DNA of 41,952 nucleotides, taken from NCBI GenBank assembly GCA_017935225.1, contig JAGBIA010000029.1:1-41952 (forward strand), given 5' to 3'. This DNA comes from Clostridia bacterium. GTDB lineage: Bacteria > Bacillota > Clostridia > Oscillospirales > CAG-272. The notes beneath the pieces are model-generated. The model was not told where the DNA came from. It made no database searches and saw only the letters and a list, made by a program, of their open reading frames with translations. Numbering within the stretch: the stretch's first letter is position 1; each line of letters starts with the position of its first letter. Of the stretch, positions 8,603 through 16,448 are shown in pieces. The position numbers and the translations under genes are program-made.

Positions 8603-10415
8603 TTACATCCACCTCCTTCTCGTCGGCGCCCTTCATCTGCGAGTTGTAGATATCGCGATAGGTCTCGCTCGTTCTCATAAGCTCGTAGTGCGAGCCGCAA
8701 TCCTTGATAGTTCCGTTCTCGATGACCGCAATTCGATCTGCCTCCTTGACGCTGGCGATCCTCTGCGCGATCATAATGACCGTCGAGCCGCTCAGCTCTT
8801 CGCGGAGCGCTTTGCGAAGTCTCGCCTCGGTAGCGAGATCGAGCGCAGAGGTCGCATCGTCGAGAATTATCATCTCGGGGCGACGGACGATAGCGCGCGC
8901 GATTGACATTCTCTGCTTTTGTCCGCCCGAGAGCGACGCGCCCTTCTCTGCTATGTAATCGTCAAATCCGCCCGAGAAGCTGTTGACGAAGTCCTCAGCC
9001 TGCGCGATCCTTGCCGCCGCGCGCACTTCCTCGTCGGTCGCGTCGGGCTTTCCCCAACGGATATTCTCCGCGATAGTTCCCGAGAAGAGCTCGCTCTTCT
9101 GCATAACGTAGGAGATGTTCGAGCGCAGAGCGGCGAGGTCGTATTCCTTTACGGGAATCCCGTTGACCAGCACCTCTCCCTCGGTCGCGTCGTAGAAGCG
9201 GAGTATCATATTCACAAGCGAAGTCTTGCCCGATCCCGTAGCACCGATGATCGCAAAGGTCTCGCCCTTCTTTATGTCAATATTTATATCGTGAAGGACG
9301 GGGCGACCTGTTGCGGAGGGGTATCTGAAGCTCACATTGCGGAAGGATACCGCGATATCCTCAGACTCTGCGACCTTGTCTCCCGATATGATCACGGGAT
9401 CTGCGTCAAGCACCTCGTTTACACGCTTGACCGATGCCATAGCGCGAGATACCGAGGTAAAGAGCATAGTTACCATCATTATCGACATGATTACCTGCGT
9501 TACGTATGTGACCGCCGCCATGATAGTTCCCGCGCTCATCTCGCTTCCCGCAACGTTTGCGATATCAAGACCGCCGATAAGTATTACCGCGATGATAGCC
9601 GCGTTCATCACCACCGTCAGCACGGGGTGCATTATCGCCATCATTTTCTGAACCTTCATATTGGTGTCGCGAAGCTCGCCGTTAGCCGTCTTGAAGCGTT
9701 CGAATTCGTGATCCTCGCGGACGTAAGCCTTGACCACTCTCGCACCCGTCACGTTCTCCTGAACTACCGAGTTGACGCGGTCGAGCTTTTGCTGGATCTT
9801 ACTGAATATCGGTACTGCGCGAGTCAGTACAAAGGTGAGCATCAGTGCCATTATCGGCAGAGCGCAGAGAAGCACGAAGCCGAATTTAACGTCGAGCGTG
9901 CAGAGCATTACCGTGCCGCCGATAAAGAACATCGGCGAACGCACGAGCATACGCAGAAGCATTTCGGTGAATTCTATTATCATCGTGACGTCGTTGGTCA
10001 TTCGTGTTACGAGCGAGCCCGTGGTGAATTTGTCGGTCTGCTCGATCGAGAGCGACATTACCTTTTTGTACGCGTCGCGGCGCAGATCGTCGCCAAGGCT
10101 CTGGGATGCCTTAGCCGCTGTGTAGGCGCAGAACACGCCGAAAAATCCGCCTATCAGCACCACAACGAGCATAAGTATTCCAAAGGTGAGTATGACCTGC
10201 ATCGAGCTGTAAGTACCCTCGCCGTAAAGCAAACGCATCACAGTCGAGCCGAGCTCGGACTCCGAGACGTCTCCCGCCGCGTTGATACCGTAGTCTACGA
10301 TGACCGTCATAAGCTTTGGCAAAAACAGATCCGCCATTACCTCGCCGATCATCAGCAAGGGCGAGATTATCGCAAGAAGCGCATATGGCTTCAGATATCG
10401 AAATACCGTTTTCAT
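8595..10415 (-). CDS. Heterodimeric ABC exporter, degenerate-site subunit (TM287-like)
   Basis: 606 residues: transmembrane domain (about 15-310) followed by an ATPase domain. Walker A is GATGSGKTS and the signature is a normal LSGGQ. Walker B ends IILDDATS, with Asp in place of the catalytic Glu, and the switch His is replaced by Gln (MIAQRIAS). These two substitutions are the hallmark of the degenerate nucleotide site in TM287/BmrC-like subunits, so it should work only together with the adjacent LSQGQ subunit. The start overlaps the end of the upstream marR gene (ATGA). Export substrate is unknown; the MarR-type regulator suggests induction by a toxic or antibiotic-like compound. Confidence 0.9.
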   Translation of the reverse strand: MKTVFRYLKPYALLAIISPLLMIGEVMADLFLPKLMTVIVDYGINAAGDVSESELGSTVMRLLYGEGTYSSMQVILTFGILMLVVVLIGGFFGVFCAYTAAKASQSLGDDLRRDAYKKVMSLSIEQTDKFTTGSLVTRMTNDVTMIIEFTEMLLRMLVRSPMFFIGGTVMLCTLDVKFGFVLLCALPIMALMLTFVLTRAVPIFSKIQQKLDRVNSVVQENVTGARVVKAYVREDHEFERFKTANGELRDTNMKVQKMMAIMHPVLTVVMNAAIIAVILIGGLDIANVAGSEMSAGTIMAAVTYVTQVIMSIMMVTMLFTSVSRAMASVKRVNEVLDADPVIISGDKVAESEDIAVSFRNVSFRYPSATGRPVLHDINIDIKKGETFAIIGATGSGKTSLVNMILRFYDATEGEVLVNGIPVKEYDLAALRSNISYVMQKSELFSGTIAENIRWGKPDATDEEVRAAARIAQAEDFVNSFSGGFDDYIAEKGASLSGGQKQRMSIARAIVRRPEMIILDDATSALDLATEARLRKALREELSGSTVIMIAQRIASVKEADRIAVIENGTIKDCGSHYELMRTSETYRDIYNSQMKGADEKEVDVNE

Positions 10416-10906
10416 TCTTCCTCCTCATTCTTCTGCTCGGATAGCAGATTTTCGCGTATTTTTCCAAGCAGAGTCATCAGCGTCGCCCTCTCGTCCTCGC
10501 TCAGTCCCTCGAGTGCCAGCTCGTCGGTCTGTCTTATCTTCTCAAGTCCGCATCTGTCGATCTCTCTTCCCTTTTGCGTAAGTCTTGCGCGAAGCTCACG
10601 CTTGTCCTCGGGGTTCTTAAATAGCTCGACTATCTCCTCGTCCTGCATCTTGCGCAGTATCACGCTGACCGTCGGCGGCCGCAGATGAGTCATCCCGACT
10701 ATCTCGCGCTGACTTGCTCCGTCGCTCATAGCCAGAGCTGACAGAACCAGCCGCGCGCCGTGCTGTGACATTACTCCCTCTATGTTCGCGCCTCTCACCC
10801 TCGCTCCCGTAAGCCTTGAGTTCTCGTGGCAGAGCTTGACGGGGTTACTTCCAAGCTCGCATCTGCGAGGCGGTGTCGGCATAGAAAAGCATTCTTTTTT
10901 TGCCAT
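10412..10906 (-). CDS. MarR-family transcriptional regulator
   Basis: 164 residues. The winged helix-turn-helix spans about residues 50-120: SQREIVGMTHLRPPTVSVIL is the recognition region, followed by the wing NPEDKRELRARLTQKG typical of MarR. Flanking helices would dimerise. It heads the operon marR, ABC, ABC, nuclease-like gene and overlaps the first exporter gene by 4 bp. The promoter upstream contains a palindrome covering the start region, so autorepression relieved by ligand is the likely mode. The N-terminal 35 residues are unusually basic and Cys-containing; a shorter protein starting at a later Met cannot be excluded. Confidence 0.88.
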   Translation of the reverse strand: MAKKECFSMPTPPRRCELGSNPVKLCHENSRLTGARVRGANIEGVMSQHGARLVLSALAMSDGASQREIVGMTHLRPPTVSVILRKMQDEEIVELFKNPEDKRELRARLTQKGREIDRCGLEKIRQTDELALEGLSEDERATLMTLLGKIRENLLSEQKNEEEE

Positions 10907-10934
10907 TTTTTATTCCTTTCGCCAAAATTTTAAA

Positions 10935-10956
10935 ATTAGTTAGTTACCTAAGTAAT
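10935..10956. promoter_or_regulatory. Probable MarR operator
   Basis: A 22-bp inverted repeat centred between 10945 and 10946, with 9 of 11 half-site positions matching (TTAGTTAGTT / ACCTAAGTAA core). It covers the transcription start region and touches the -10 hexamer, a repressor position. Confidence 0.65.
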
Positions 10957-10983
10957 TATATCTCACTCTGCCTTGTTTGTCAA
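10955..10983 (-). promoter_or_regulatory. Promoter of the marR-ABC operon
   Basis: On the minus strand, TTGACA (10978-10983), a 17-bp spacer and TATAAT (10955-10960), both perfect consensus. Confidence 0.88.
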
Positions 10984-11162
10984 TAGGCGCGCGCTATTTT
11001 GAGCGATATATAAAGGAATATTTTTTTACTGTTTTGATTTTAAATCCACTATTGAAACATATTTCAACGGTTGCTTTTTATCTTTTCGCAAATGCTAATA
11101 TTGTATCCGAAAATTTTCGGCATACTCCCGTTCTTTATCAAATTCAATAAAGAGGAAAAATT

Positions 11163-12332
11163 ATGAGAAGAAAATTCAAAAGATTTTGCACTCTGGCGCT
11201 CGCGCTTCTCCTGCTTAGTGCCCTGATCCCGTCAGGCAGAGAGAAGCTCACGGGCATAGCCGCCTCGGTCAGTGACGCGTTCTCGCACAGCTTTGACGCG
11301 GATGACTACAGAGCGGTCATGAGCGAGCCCGACGTGCTCACGGGCAGCAGCTACGCAACGCTGACCAAAAGCGAGCTGAGATCTCTGCGCCTCTACCCCG
11401 GCGGCACGCCCTTTGGCGTAAAGTTTATGACCGAGGGCGTGCTCGTAGTCGGTTTTTGCGACGTCGACACAAGCTCGGGGCGCGTAAATCCCTCGAGTAA
11501 CGCGGGACTCTCGGTGGGCGACCGCATAATCTCGCTCAACGGCAAGAGGATCTCAGGATCAGCCGAGCTCTCGCAGATAGTCGAGAGCAGCGCGGGCAAG
11601 AACATCTCGATCGTCTACCGCCGCGGCGGAAGTGAGCACACCGCAACTCTGACTCCTGCGTATTCTGTCAGCGAGGGATGCTACAAGACAGGCGCGTACG
11701 TTAAAGACAACGGCGCAGGCATCGGCACCGTGACCTATATCCTGCCAAACTCGCTTGAGTTTGGCGGACTCGGACACGGAATCTGCGAGGGCGACGGCGG
11801 TAAGCTCGTGCCCATCTCGCGAGGATCGGTGGTAAACGTCGGCATCGACGGAGTTGAAAAGGGCGAGTGCGGCAACCCCGGCGAGCTCCGCGGGCACTTC
11901 AAGTCGGGCAAGAGCGGCTCGCTTTTGCAGAACACCGACTGCGGTGTGTTCGGCGTGCTCGCAACACTCCCCGAAGGGCTCCCGAGCGAGCCGCTCTACC
12001 TTGGTCTGCGCGAGGACGTAAAGGAGGGGCGCGCGTATATCTGGTCAACGCTTGAAGGATGCACACCGAAAAAATACGAGATCGAGATATCGAACATCGA
12101 CCGAAGCGCCACCGCAGGCAAGTGCTTTACAGTAAAGGTCACGGATAAAAACCTCATCGCAACGAGCGGCGGCATCGTTCAGGGAATGAGCGGCTCGCCG
12201 ATCATCCAGAACGGCAAGCTCATCGGCGCGGTCACACACGTAATGATAAACGATCCGACAGCCGGCTACGGAATATTCATCGAGAATATGCTCGCGGCGG
12301 CAAACAGCCAAGTGCAGCCAAAGGCGGCGTAA
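11163..12332 (+). CDS. spoIVB: SpoIVB-type PDZ/S55 serine peptidase
   Basis: 389 residues. An N-terminal signal or anchor helix (about 8-25) is followed by a PDZ domain (about 95-165, with AGLSVGDRIISLNG) and an S55 peptidase domain. The catalytic His lies in GLGHG near residue 205 and the Ser in GMSGSP near residue 343. In known sporulators SpoIVB is secreted by the forespore and cleaves SpoIVFA to trigger sigma-K processing, so this marks the host as a spore former. RBS AGAGGAAA lies 4-5 nt before the ATG. The 250-nt spacer upstream has palindromes TTGAAA-N4-TTTCAA (11052-11067) and CCGAAAATTTTCGG (11107-11120). CATACTC at 11121 loosely resembles a forespore sigma -10, without a convincing -35. 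Confidence 0.92.
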   Translation: MRRKFKRFCTLALALLLLSALIPSGREKLTGIAASVSDAFSHSFDADDYRAVMSEPDVLTGSSYATLTKSELRSLRLYPGGTPFGVKFMTEGVLVVGFCDVDTSSGRVNPSSNAGLSVGDRIISLNGKRISGSAELSQIVESSAGKNISIVYRRGGSEHTATLTPAYSVSEGCYKTGAYVKDNGAGIGTVTYILPNSLEFGGLGHGICEGDGGKLVPISRGSVVNVGIDGVEKGECGNPGELRGHFKSGKSGSLLQNTDCGVFGVLATLPEGLPSEPLYLGLREDVKEGRAYIWSTLEGCTPKKYEIEISNIDRSATAGKCFTVKVTDKNLIATSGGIVQGMSGSPIIQNGKLIGAVTHVMINDPTAGYGIFIENMLAAANSQVQPKAA

Positions 12333-12347
12333 ACCTAACAAAAATAA

Positions 12348-12382
12348 TCCCTTATATAGCTCGCGTTGAGCTATATAAGGGA
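12348..12382. terminator. Bidirectional hairpin between spoIVB and doc
   Basis: A perfect 15-bp stem TCCCTTATATAGCTC/GAGCTATATAAGGGA closes a 5-nt loop between two convergent genes. The T-run is short and displaced. Confidence 0.7.
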
Positions 12383-12411
12383 CAAACTTTTTGCAAAAGA
12401 TTCTATTTAGG

Positions 12412-12789
12412 CTATGCCTCATTCTCCAAGATCCAATCGAGAAGCTCCTGATATTTCATCTCCCCAGCCGCGACGGCGAGACCGACACGAGCGACCTCTG
12501 CATTGGTGGGGCGGAGTTTGATGCCGTTTGTTTCAAGGAAGGTGAGTAGAACGTACATTCCTATTCTTTTATTTCCATCCACAAACGCGTGGTTGGATAT
12601 CAGCGCAAAGCCAAGCCGCGCGCCTTTTTCCTGCTTGGTAGGATATAATTCTTTTCCGTCAAAGGTCGCAAAAGCCGATTCGAGCGCGCTGTTTAGAAGC
12701 GTGATATCGCGCACGCTCGGGTCCCCGCCCGTTTCCTCTGTAATGAGCTTGTGCAACAAAAGCACCTTTTCCTGACTGAATTTGATCAT
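12412..12789 (-). CDS. doc: Doc-type Fic-fold toxin
   Basis: 125 residues. The Fic/Doc signature HAFVDGNKR lies near residues 67-75. The Doc form (H-x-F-x-D-G-N-K-R) is known to phosphorylate elongation factor EF-Tu and stop translation, unlike AMP-transferring Fic proteins. Length matches Doc (about 125). It overlaps the upstream antitoxin gene by 4 bp (ATGA), the usual phd-doc order with antitoxin first. All signature residues are intact, so the toxin should be active when not bound by Phd. Confidence 0.9.
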   Translation of the reverse strand: MIKFSQEKVLLLHKLITEETGGDPSVRDITLLNSALESAFATFDGKELYPTKQEKGARLGFALISNHAFVDGNKRIGMYVLLTFLETNGIKLRPTNAEVARVGLAVAAGEMKYQELLDWILENEA

Positions 12790-13028
12790 TTCGCAAGCTC
12801 CTCAAATGCAGGACGGTAGAGCTTGAGAATACGCGCCGCCACAAAGTCGATCTTTTCGTCGTCGGTCATTTCTATGGTAGTATCCTGCTCGAGATCCACC
12901 AGCTTATATTTTGGCTTGTTGTTCTTAAAAATATAGAGCTCCCCTTGCTTTTCGGTCATTTTCGCCACGCGCGAAAAATTCTGATTAGCCTCAGAGATCG
13001 AAACGATCTTTTTGGTATCCAAATTCAT
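12786..13028 (-). CDS. phd: Phd/YefM-family antitoxin
   Basis: 80 residues from the ATG at 13028, chosen because a GGGGGT ribosome site lies just upstream; an in-frame start at 13073 falls next to the promoter and is rejected. The N-terminal part (SISEANQNFSRVAKMTEKQG, then YIFKNNKPKYKLVD) matches the Phd/YefM DNA-binding fold. The C-terminal 30 residues would bind and neutralise Doc. It is co-transcribed with doc. An inverted repeat spanning the -35 box upstream is the likely autoregulatory site. Confidence 0.88.
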   Translation of the reverse strand: MNLDTKKIVSISEANQNFSRVAKMTEKQGELYIFKNNKPKYKLVDLEQDTTIEMTDDEKIDFVAARILKLYRPAFEELAK

Positions 13029-13061
13029 TATAACTACCCCCTTTTTTGAGATTACAATAAT

Positions 13062-13090
13062 ATTATACACCAATTTTAGGACATTGTCAA
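13062..13090 (-). promoter_or_regulatory. phd-doc promoter
   Basis: On the minus strand, TTGACA (13085-13090), 17 bp, TATAAT (13062-13067). Confidence 0.85.
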
Positions 13091-13099
13091 CCTAAAATT
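13072..13099. promoter_or_regulatory. phd-doc operator
   Basis: A perfect 9-bp inverted repeat AATTTTAGG / CCTAAAATT, spaced by 10 bp, straddles the -35 hexamer. Two half-sites one helical turn apart fit binding by a Phd dimer pair. Confidence 0.7.
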
Positions 13100-13105
13100 T
13101 GATTT

Positions 13106-14236
13106 TTATTTTTCAAAAATCACTCGGTTTATGAAAATACTGTTATCGCTGCCGTATTTCGCGCACGCGTCCCAGCCGTGCGGATCGTTCTGCATCCACT
13201 CAGCCGCGTAGATATAGCCCTCGCTCTCGGAATATGACTGACAGCCGAAGTTCCCGAGCCGCGCGCCGCGCTCGGCGACCGCTATCTGCTCGGTCGAGCG
13301 GATGACGCACATTCTCTCGGGATCGAATTCGGCGATAAAGAGCGGCGCGCGGTGGCGGAAGATGTGGTCGTTCACCCCCGCTCTGCGCGTGTAGACGAGC
13401 CAGAGTCTGCCGCCGCCCGTCAGCCAATGCTGCTGGGTATTGTAATTACCGAGGCTCGCGCCGTCGTCAAAGCAGAGCTCGCGCACGTCCTCGAAATGCA
13501 AGCCGTCAGAGCTTTTGGTAACAAATCCCGTCACGTCGTTGCGCAGGGTGAGGAAATATTCGTCCTTATGCTTTATTATCGACGGTTCGTCAAAGCCGCG
13601 CGGAACGTCAATGCTGAGCGCGCGCCCTATCTCGATCACGCGTATGCTCTCGCCGTCAAACGAGCAACGCATCACGGCGGCATCCGAGCAAGCGTCACCG
13701 CCTGCGCACTTTTCGTAGGAGCGGTAGTATATCGGGATAAGCAACTCGCCCGATTCGGTCTCGAGTATCTGCGAGCATCCCGCGCCTGCCGAGAAATATG
13801 CCGCCTCGTCGGGCATCTCGATGCTCTTCCATTCACCGAAATCTCCGCTCTCCCCGTCGTACACCGCATACGCGGTGCTCCTCGGGCGAGGATCCTTTAA
13901 TATTTTATTATCACTTCCATAGACTACGGTATGCCCCGTAAGAATGATCTTGCCGCTCTTTTGGTGGTAAAACGGAGTTGCGTCGCTCATCACCACACTG
14001 CTGCCGTCGGCAAAATATCTGCGAGCGAGATGCTTGCAAAGCTTGGGAGACGAGAAGCTCTTGCCGCCGTCATGCGTGAGCACCATCTCAATTCCGCTAA
14101 AGACGTCGCAACCCGAAATATCGAGCTTCTGCATCGTGATGATACCGAAGCCGCAGGGCATCATCAGCCCTCTCGCGTGTACGTAACAGCGGTCCTTTCC
14201 ACATTCCCATCTTACAGATCTGTTTTCTATTCTCAT
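13106..14236 (-). CDS. Asp-box-like beta-propeller protein beside AraC regulator
   Basis: 376 residues from the ATG at 14236, chosen for its GGAGGAT site and ATGA overlap with araC. The open frame continues upstream into araC and that part is not real. Weak Asp-boxes THDGGKSF (near residue 55) and SSDGLHF (near 245) and repeating beta-strand patterns suggest a sialidase-superfamily or related five/six-bladed propeller. No signal peptide is seen. Motifs such as FDEPSIIKHKDEYFLTLR resemble the conserved blade turn of this superfamily. Substrate is unknown. It is co-transcribed with the PocR-AraC regulator, so it belongs to the same regulon as the facing FAD/GRE genes. Confidence 0.68.
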   Translation of the reverse strand: MRIENRSVRWECGKDRCYVHARGLMMPCGFGIITMQKLDISGCDVFSGIEMVLTHDGGKSFSSPKLCKHLARRYFADGSSVVMSDATPFYHQKSGKIILTGHTVVYGSDNKILKDPRPRSTAYAVYDGESGDFGEWKSIEMPDEAAYFSAGAGCSQILETESGELLIPIYYRSYEKCAGGDACSDAAVMRCSFDGESIRVIEIGRALSIDVPRGFDEPSIIKHKDEYFLTLRNDVTGFVTKSSDGLHFEDVRELCFDDGASLGNYNTQQHWLTGGGRLWLVYTRRAGVNDHIFRHRAPLFIAEFDPERMCVIRSTEQIAVAERGARLGNFGCQSYSESEGYIYAAEWMQNDPHGWDACAKYGSDNSIFINRVIFEK

Positions 14237-15072
14237 TTTGATCCTCCCTTTCTGTACTCGCTCGGAGAGACTCCGACGCATCTTTTGAACACGCTTGCAA
14301 AATAGGTCGAGTCGCAAAATCCGACAGAGAGCGCGATCTCGGTCACGCTGAGAAGGGAATAGCGCAAAAGCGTTTTCGCATCCTCGATCCTCAGCTCGCA
14401 CAGATATTCGCGAAAGCTCTTGCCCGTGCTCCTTTTGAATCGGTGGCTTATCGACGAGCGACTGCAGGCAAATTCCCTGCATATATCATCGAGCGTGATA
14501 TTCCGCGTGTGGTACCGCTTTACGTAGCGTAGTATTTTGTCCATCTGCCCCTCTTCGAGTGTCGCACCGTCCTCGGCGCGCAGATATGCAAGCTCAAGCA
14601 TACTGCAAAGCGGCCGCAGTAGCGTATCGACGTATTCCTTTTGCGGCATATCTGCCTTGAGGCCCTGATACGCCTCGCGCAGTCTATCTTCGGGTATAAC
14701 GTAGTCTTCTGCCGTTTTTTTAATAAATGAGTCGGCATTCTCCGTGCGATATCCGCTGACCGAGATAAAGCCGACTGTCACGTGTCCGTTACTTATCGGG
14801 TAGACGTACTCCGAAACGCCCGCGAAGCACTTACCGCAAAACGAGCCCTCGCGGCAACGCTGACGCACCTTGCTCTGCCGTTCTATACAGTGCTTTTGCG
14901 CACGCTCGAAGGTCTTGATATAAACGCAATATGGATTGTCGTGAATATTGAAGGTGATAAGATCGCTAAGACTTATCAGCGACTCGTTGCCGTATGGGTG
15001 AAGCGTGAGCGAGAGTCCGCACTCGCTCCGCAGATACAGTATGTAATTTTTTATATCTTTTGTGTCGTACAT
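14233..15072 (-). CDS. AraC-family regulator with PocR-like sensory domain
   Basis: 279 residues from the ATG at 15072; AAGGAGAG sits just upstream, inside a longer in-frame GTG start that is rejected. Residues about 5-165 resemble the PocR sensory domain, with a Cys pair in FCGKC followed by a glycine-rich strand region VYPISNGHVTVGF. PocR domains are known to sense small diols or related compounds. Residues about 180-279 form two helix-turn-helix motifs of the AraC type (DDICREFACSRSSISHRFK and VTEIALSVGFCDSTYFASVF). It probably activates the divergent FAD oxidoreductase operon and perhaps the glycyl-radical genes, whose promoters lack good -35 boxes. Confidence 0.85.
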   Translation of the reverse strand: MYDTKDIKNYILYLRSECGLSLTLHPYGNESLISLSDLITFNIHDNPYCVYIKTFERAQKHCIERQSKVRQRCREGSFCGKCFAGVSEYVYPISNGHVTVGFISVSGYRTENADSFIKKTAEDYVIPEDRLREAYQGLKADMPQKEYVDTLLRPLCSMLELAYLRAEDGATLEEGQMDKILRYVKRYHTRNITLDDICREFACSRSSISHRFKRSTGKSFREYLCELRIEDAKTLLRYSLLSVTEIALSVGFCDSTYFASVFKRCVGVSPSEYRKGGSK

Positions 15073-15139
15073 AGTCTCTCCTTGCACGTTTTTACATAAA
15101 TACAGCGCATAATCTAAGGAATACAGACTGTTTTTGTGC

Positions 15140-15172
15140 TATCATTATACCATAAGCTTTAGGAGGTTTCAA
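15140..15172. promoter_or_regulatory. Overlapping divergent promoters, araC and FAD gene
   Basis: Minus strand, for araC: TTGAAA (15167-15172), 17 bp, TATAAT (15144-15149). Plus strand, for the FAD gene: extended -10 TGC-TATCAT (15137-15145) with no recognisable -35, as expected for an activator-dependent promoter. The araC -35 sits on the ribosome site and start of the FAD gene, so the two units interfere. Confidence 0.6.
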
Positions 15173-15173
15173 T

Positions 15174-16448
15174 ATGAAATACGAAATTGATCTGAAAATA
15201 AATTCGAGCTACGACGTTATCGTGGTAGGCTCGGGCCCTGCGGGAGTTGCGGCGGCTATCAGCGCGGGAAGGAACGGAGCAAGCACACTGCTTATCGAGA
15301 GCTGTGGCAGAGTTGGCGGCATCTCGACCTCGGGAATGATGAGTCATTTCACGGGCAGATGCGGAAATCCTCTCTACCGTGAGATACTGCAAAGATCCGC
15401 CGACAAGAACTATTTTGCGCCGGGCGAGGTAACGAAATACATAGATCCCGATATGCTCACGCTGACCTATATCGAGATGCTCGAGGAGGCGGGAGTAAAG
15501 ACTCTGCTCTACACCACATTCTGTGACGTTATGATGGATGGCGAGAAAGTCACGGGTATCATCTGTCACTCCAAGGACGGATTTTCTGCTTTTGGCGCAA
15601 AGACCGTCATCGACGCGAGCGGAGACGGCGACGTAACTTACAAGAGCGGCGCGGAATATATCAAGGGACGCGAGAGCGACGGCAAGATGCAGCCCGCAAC
15701 GCTGATGTTCAAGGTCGGCGGAGTTGATATGGAGCGCGCGGTATTCCCCGGCTCGTTTGAAACGCTCGTTCCCACCGAGCGCGGAGAGCTTCAGGCGCTC
15801 GCAAAAGAGATACTTCCCCACCCCGCAGGTCACGTTCTGCTCTACCGATCGACCATCCCCGGCATCGTAACCTGCAATATGACCAACGTAACCGATATCG
15901 ACGGCACTTCTGCCGAGGATCTGACGCGCGCGGAGACCGTATGCCGCAAGCAGATACCGCACATAGTCAAATTTCTGCGCGAGTACGTCCCGGGATACGA
16001 GAACTGCTATATCATAGGCTCCGCATCACTTATGGGAATTCGCGAGACAAGGCACTTCAAGGGAGTGAGCACCATAACCGAGCAGGAGATCTCTGCGGCA
16101 GTTCAGCACGAGGACGCGGTGGTGTTCGATGCACACTTCAATTTTGACGTCCACAACATCACGGGCGCAGGACTTGATAAGACGGGCTGCCAGAAAAACT
16201 TCAAGCAGAAAAACGGCTACACCATCCCCTACGGATGTCTCGTGCCCGAAAGGATAGACGGACTTCTGCTCTCGGGCAGAAATATCTCGGGCACGCATAT
16301 GGCGCACTCGAACTTCCGAGTAATGCCGATCTGCATCGGCATCGGCGAGGCTTGCGGAGTCGCGGCGGCGCTCGCATCGAAGAGCGGCAGACAACCGCGT
16401 GAGATCGATGCCGCAGAGATACGCGCGGTGATACTTAAAGAAATATGA
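15174..16448 (+). CDS. FAD-dependent oxidoreductase (FAD_oxidored-like)
   Basis: 424 residues. The N-terminal dinucleotide-binding motif VVGSGPAGVAAA is followed by the acidic residue in LLIESC and by GRVGGIS. A second FAD contact is seen in TVIDASGDGDV near residue 145, and the C-terminal FAD segment is LLLSGRNISGTHMAHSN. This layout fits the FAD-dependent dehydrogenase family that acts on polar substrates or reduces unsaturated acids. No signal sequence is present. RBS AGGAGG precedes the ATG. It overlaps the following M14-like gene by 4 bp and faces the PocR-AraC regulator. The substrate is not recognisable. Confidence 0.85.
   Translation: MKYEIDLKINSSYDVIVVGSGPAGVAAAISAGRNGASTLLIESCGRVGGISTSGMMSHFTGRCGNPLYREILQRSADKNYFAPGEVTKYIDPDMLTLTYIEMLEEAGVKTLLYTTFCDVMMDGEKVTGIICHSKDGFSAFGAKTVIDASGDGDVTYKSGAEYIKGRESDGKMQPATLMFKVGGVDMERAVFPGSFETLVPTERGELQALAKEILPHPAGHVLLYRSTIPGIVTCNMTNVTDIDGTSAEDLTRAETVCRKQIPHIVKFLREYVPGYENCYIIGSASLMGIRETRHFKGVSTITEQEISAAVQHEDAVVFDAHFNFDVHNITGAGLDKTGCQKNFKQKNGYTIPYGCLVPERIDGLLLSGRNISGTHMAHSNFRVMPICIGIGEACGVAAALASKSGRQPREIDAAEIRAVILKEI

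Noticed and set aside
14237-14482. N-terminal extension of the Asp-box gene into araC
   Set aside because: GGAGGAT plus ATG at 14236 and the ATGA overlap define the start. The extension overlaps the AraC DNA-binding domain coding region.
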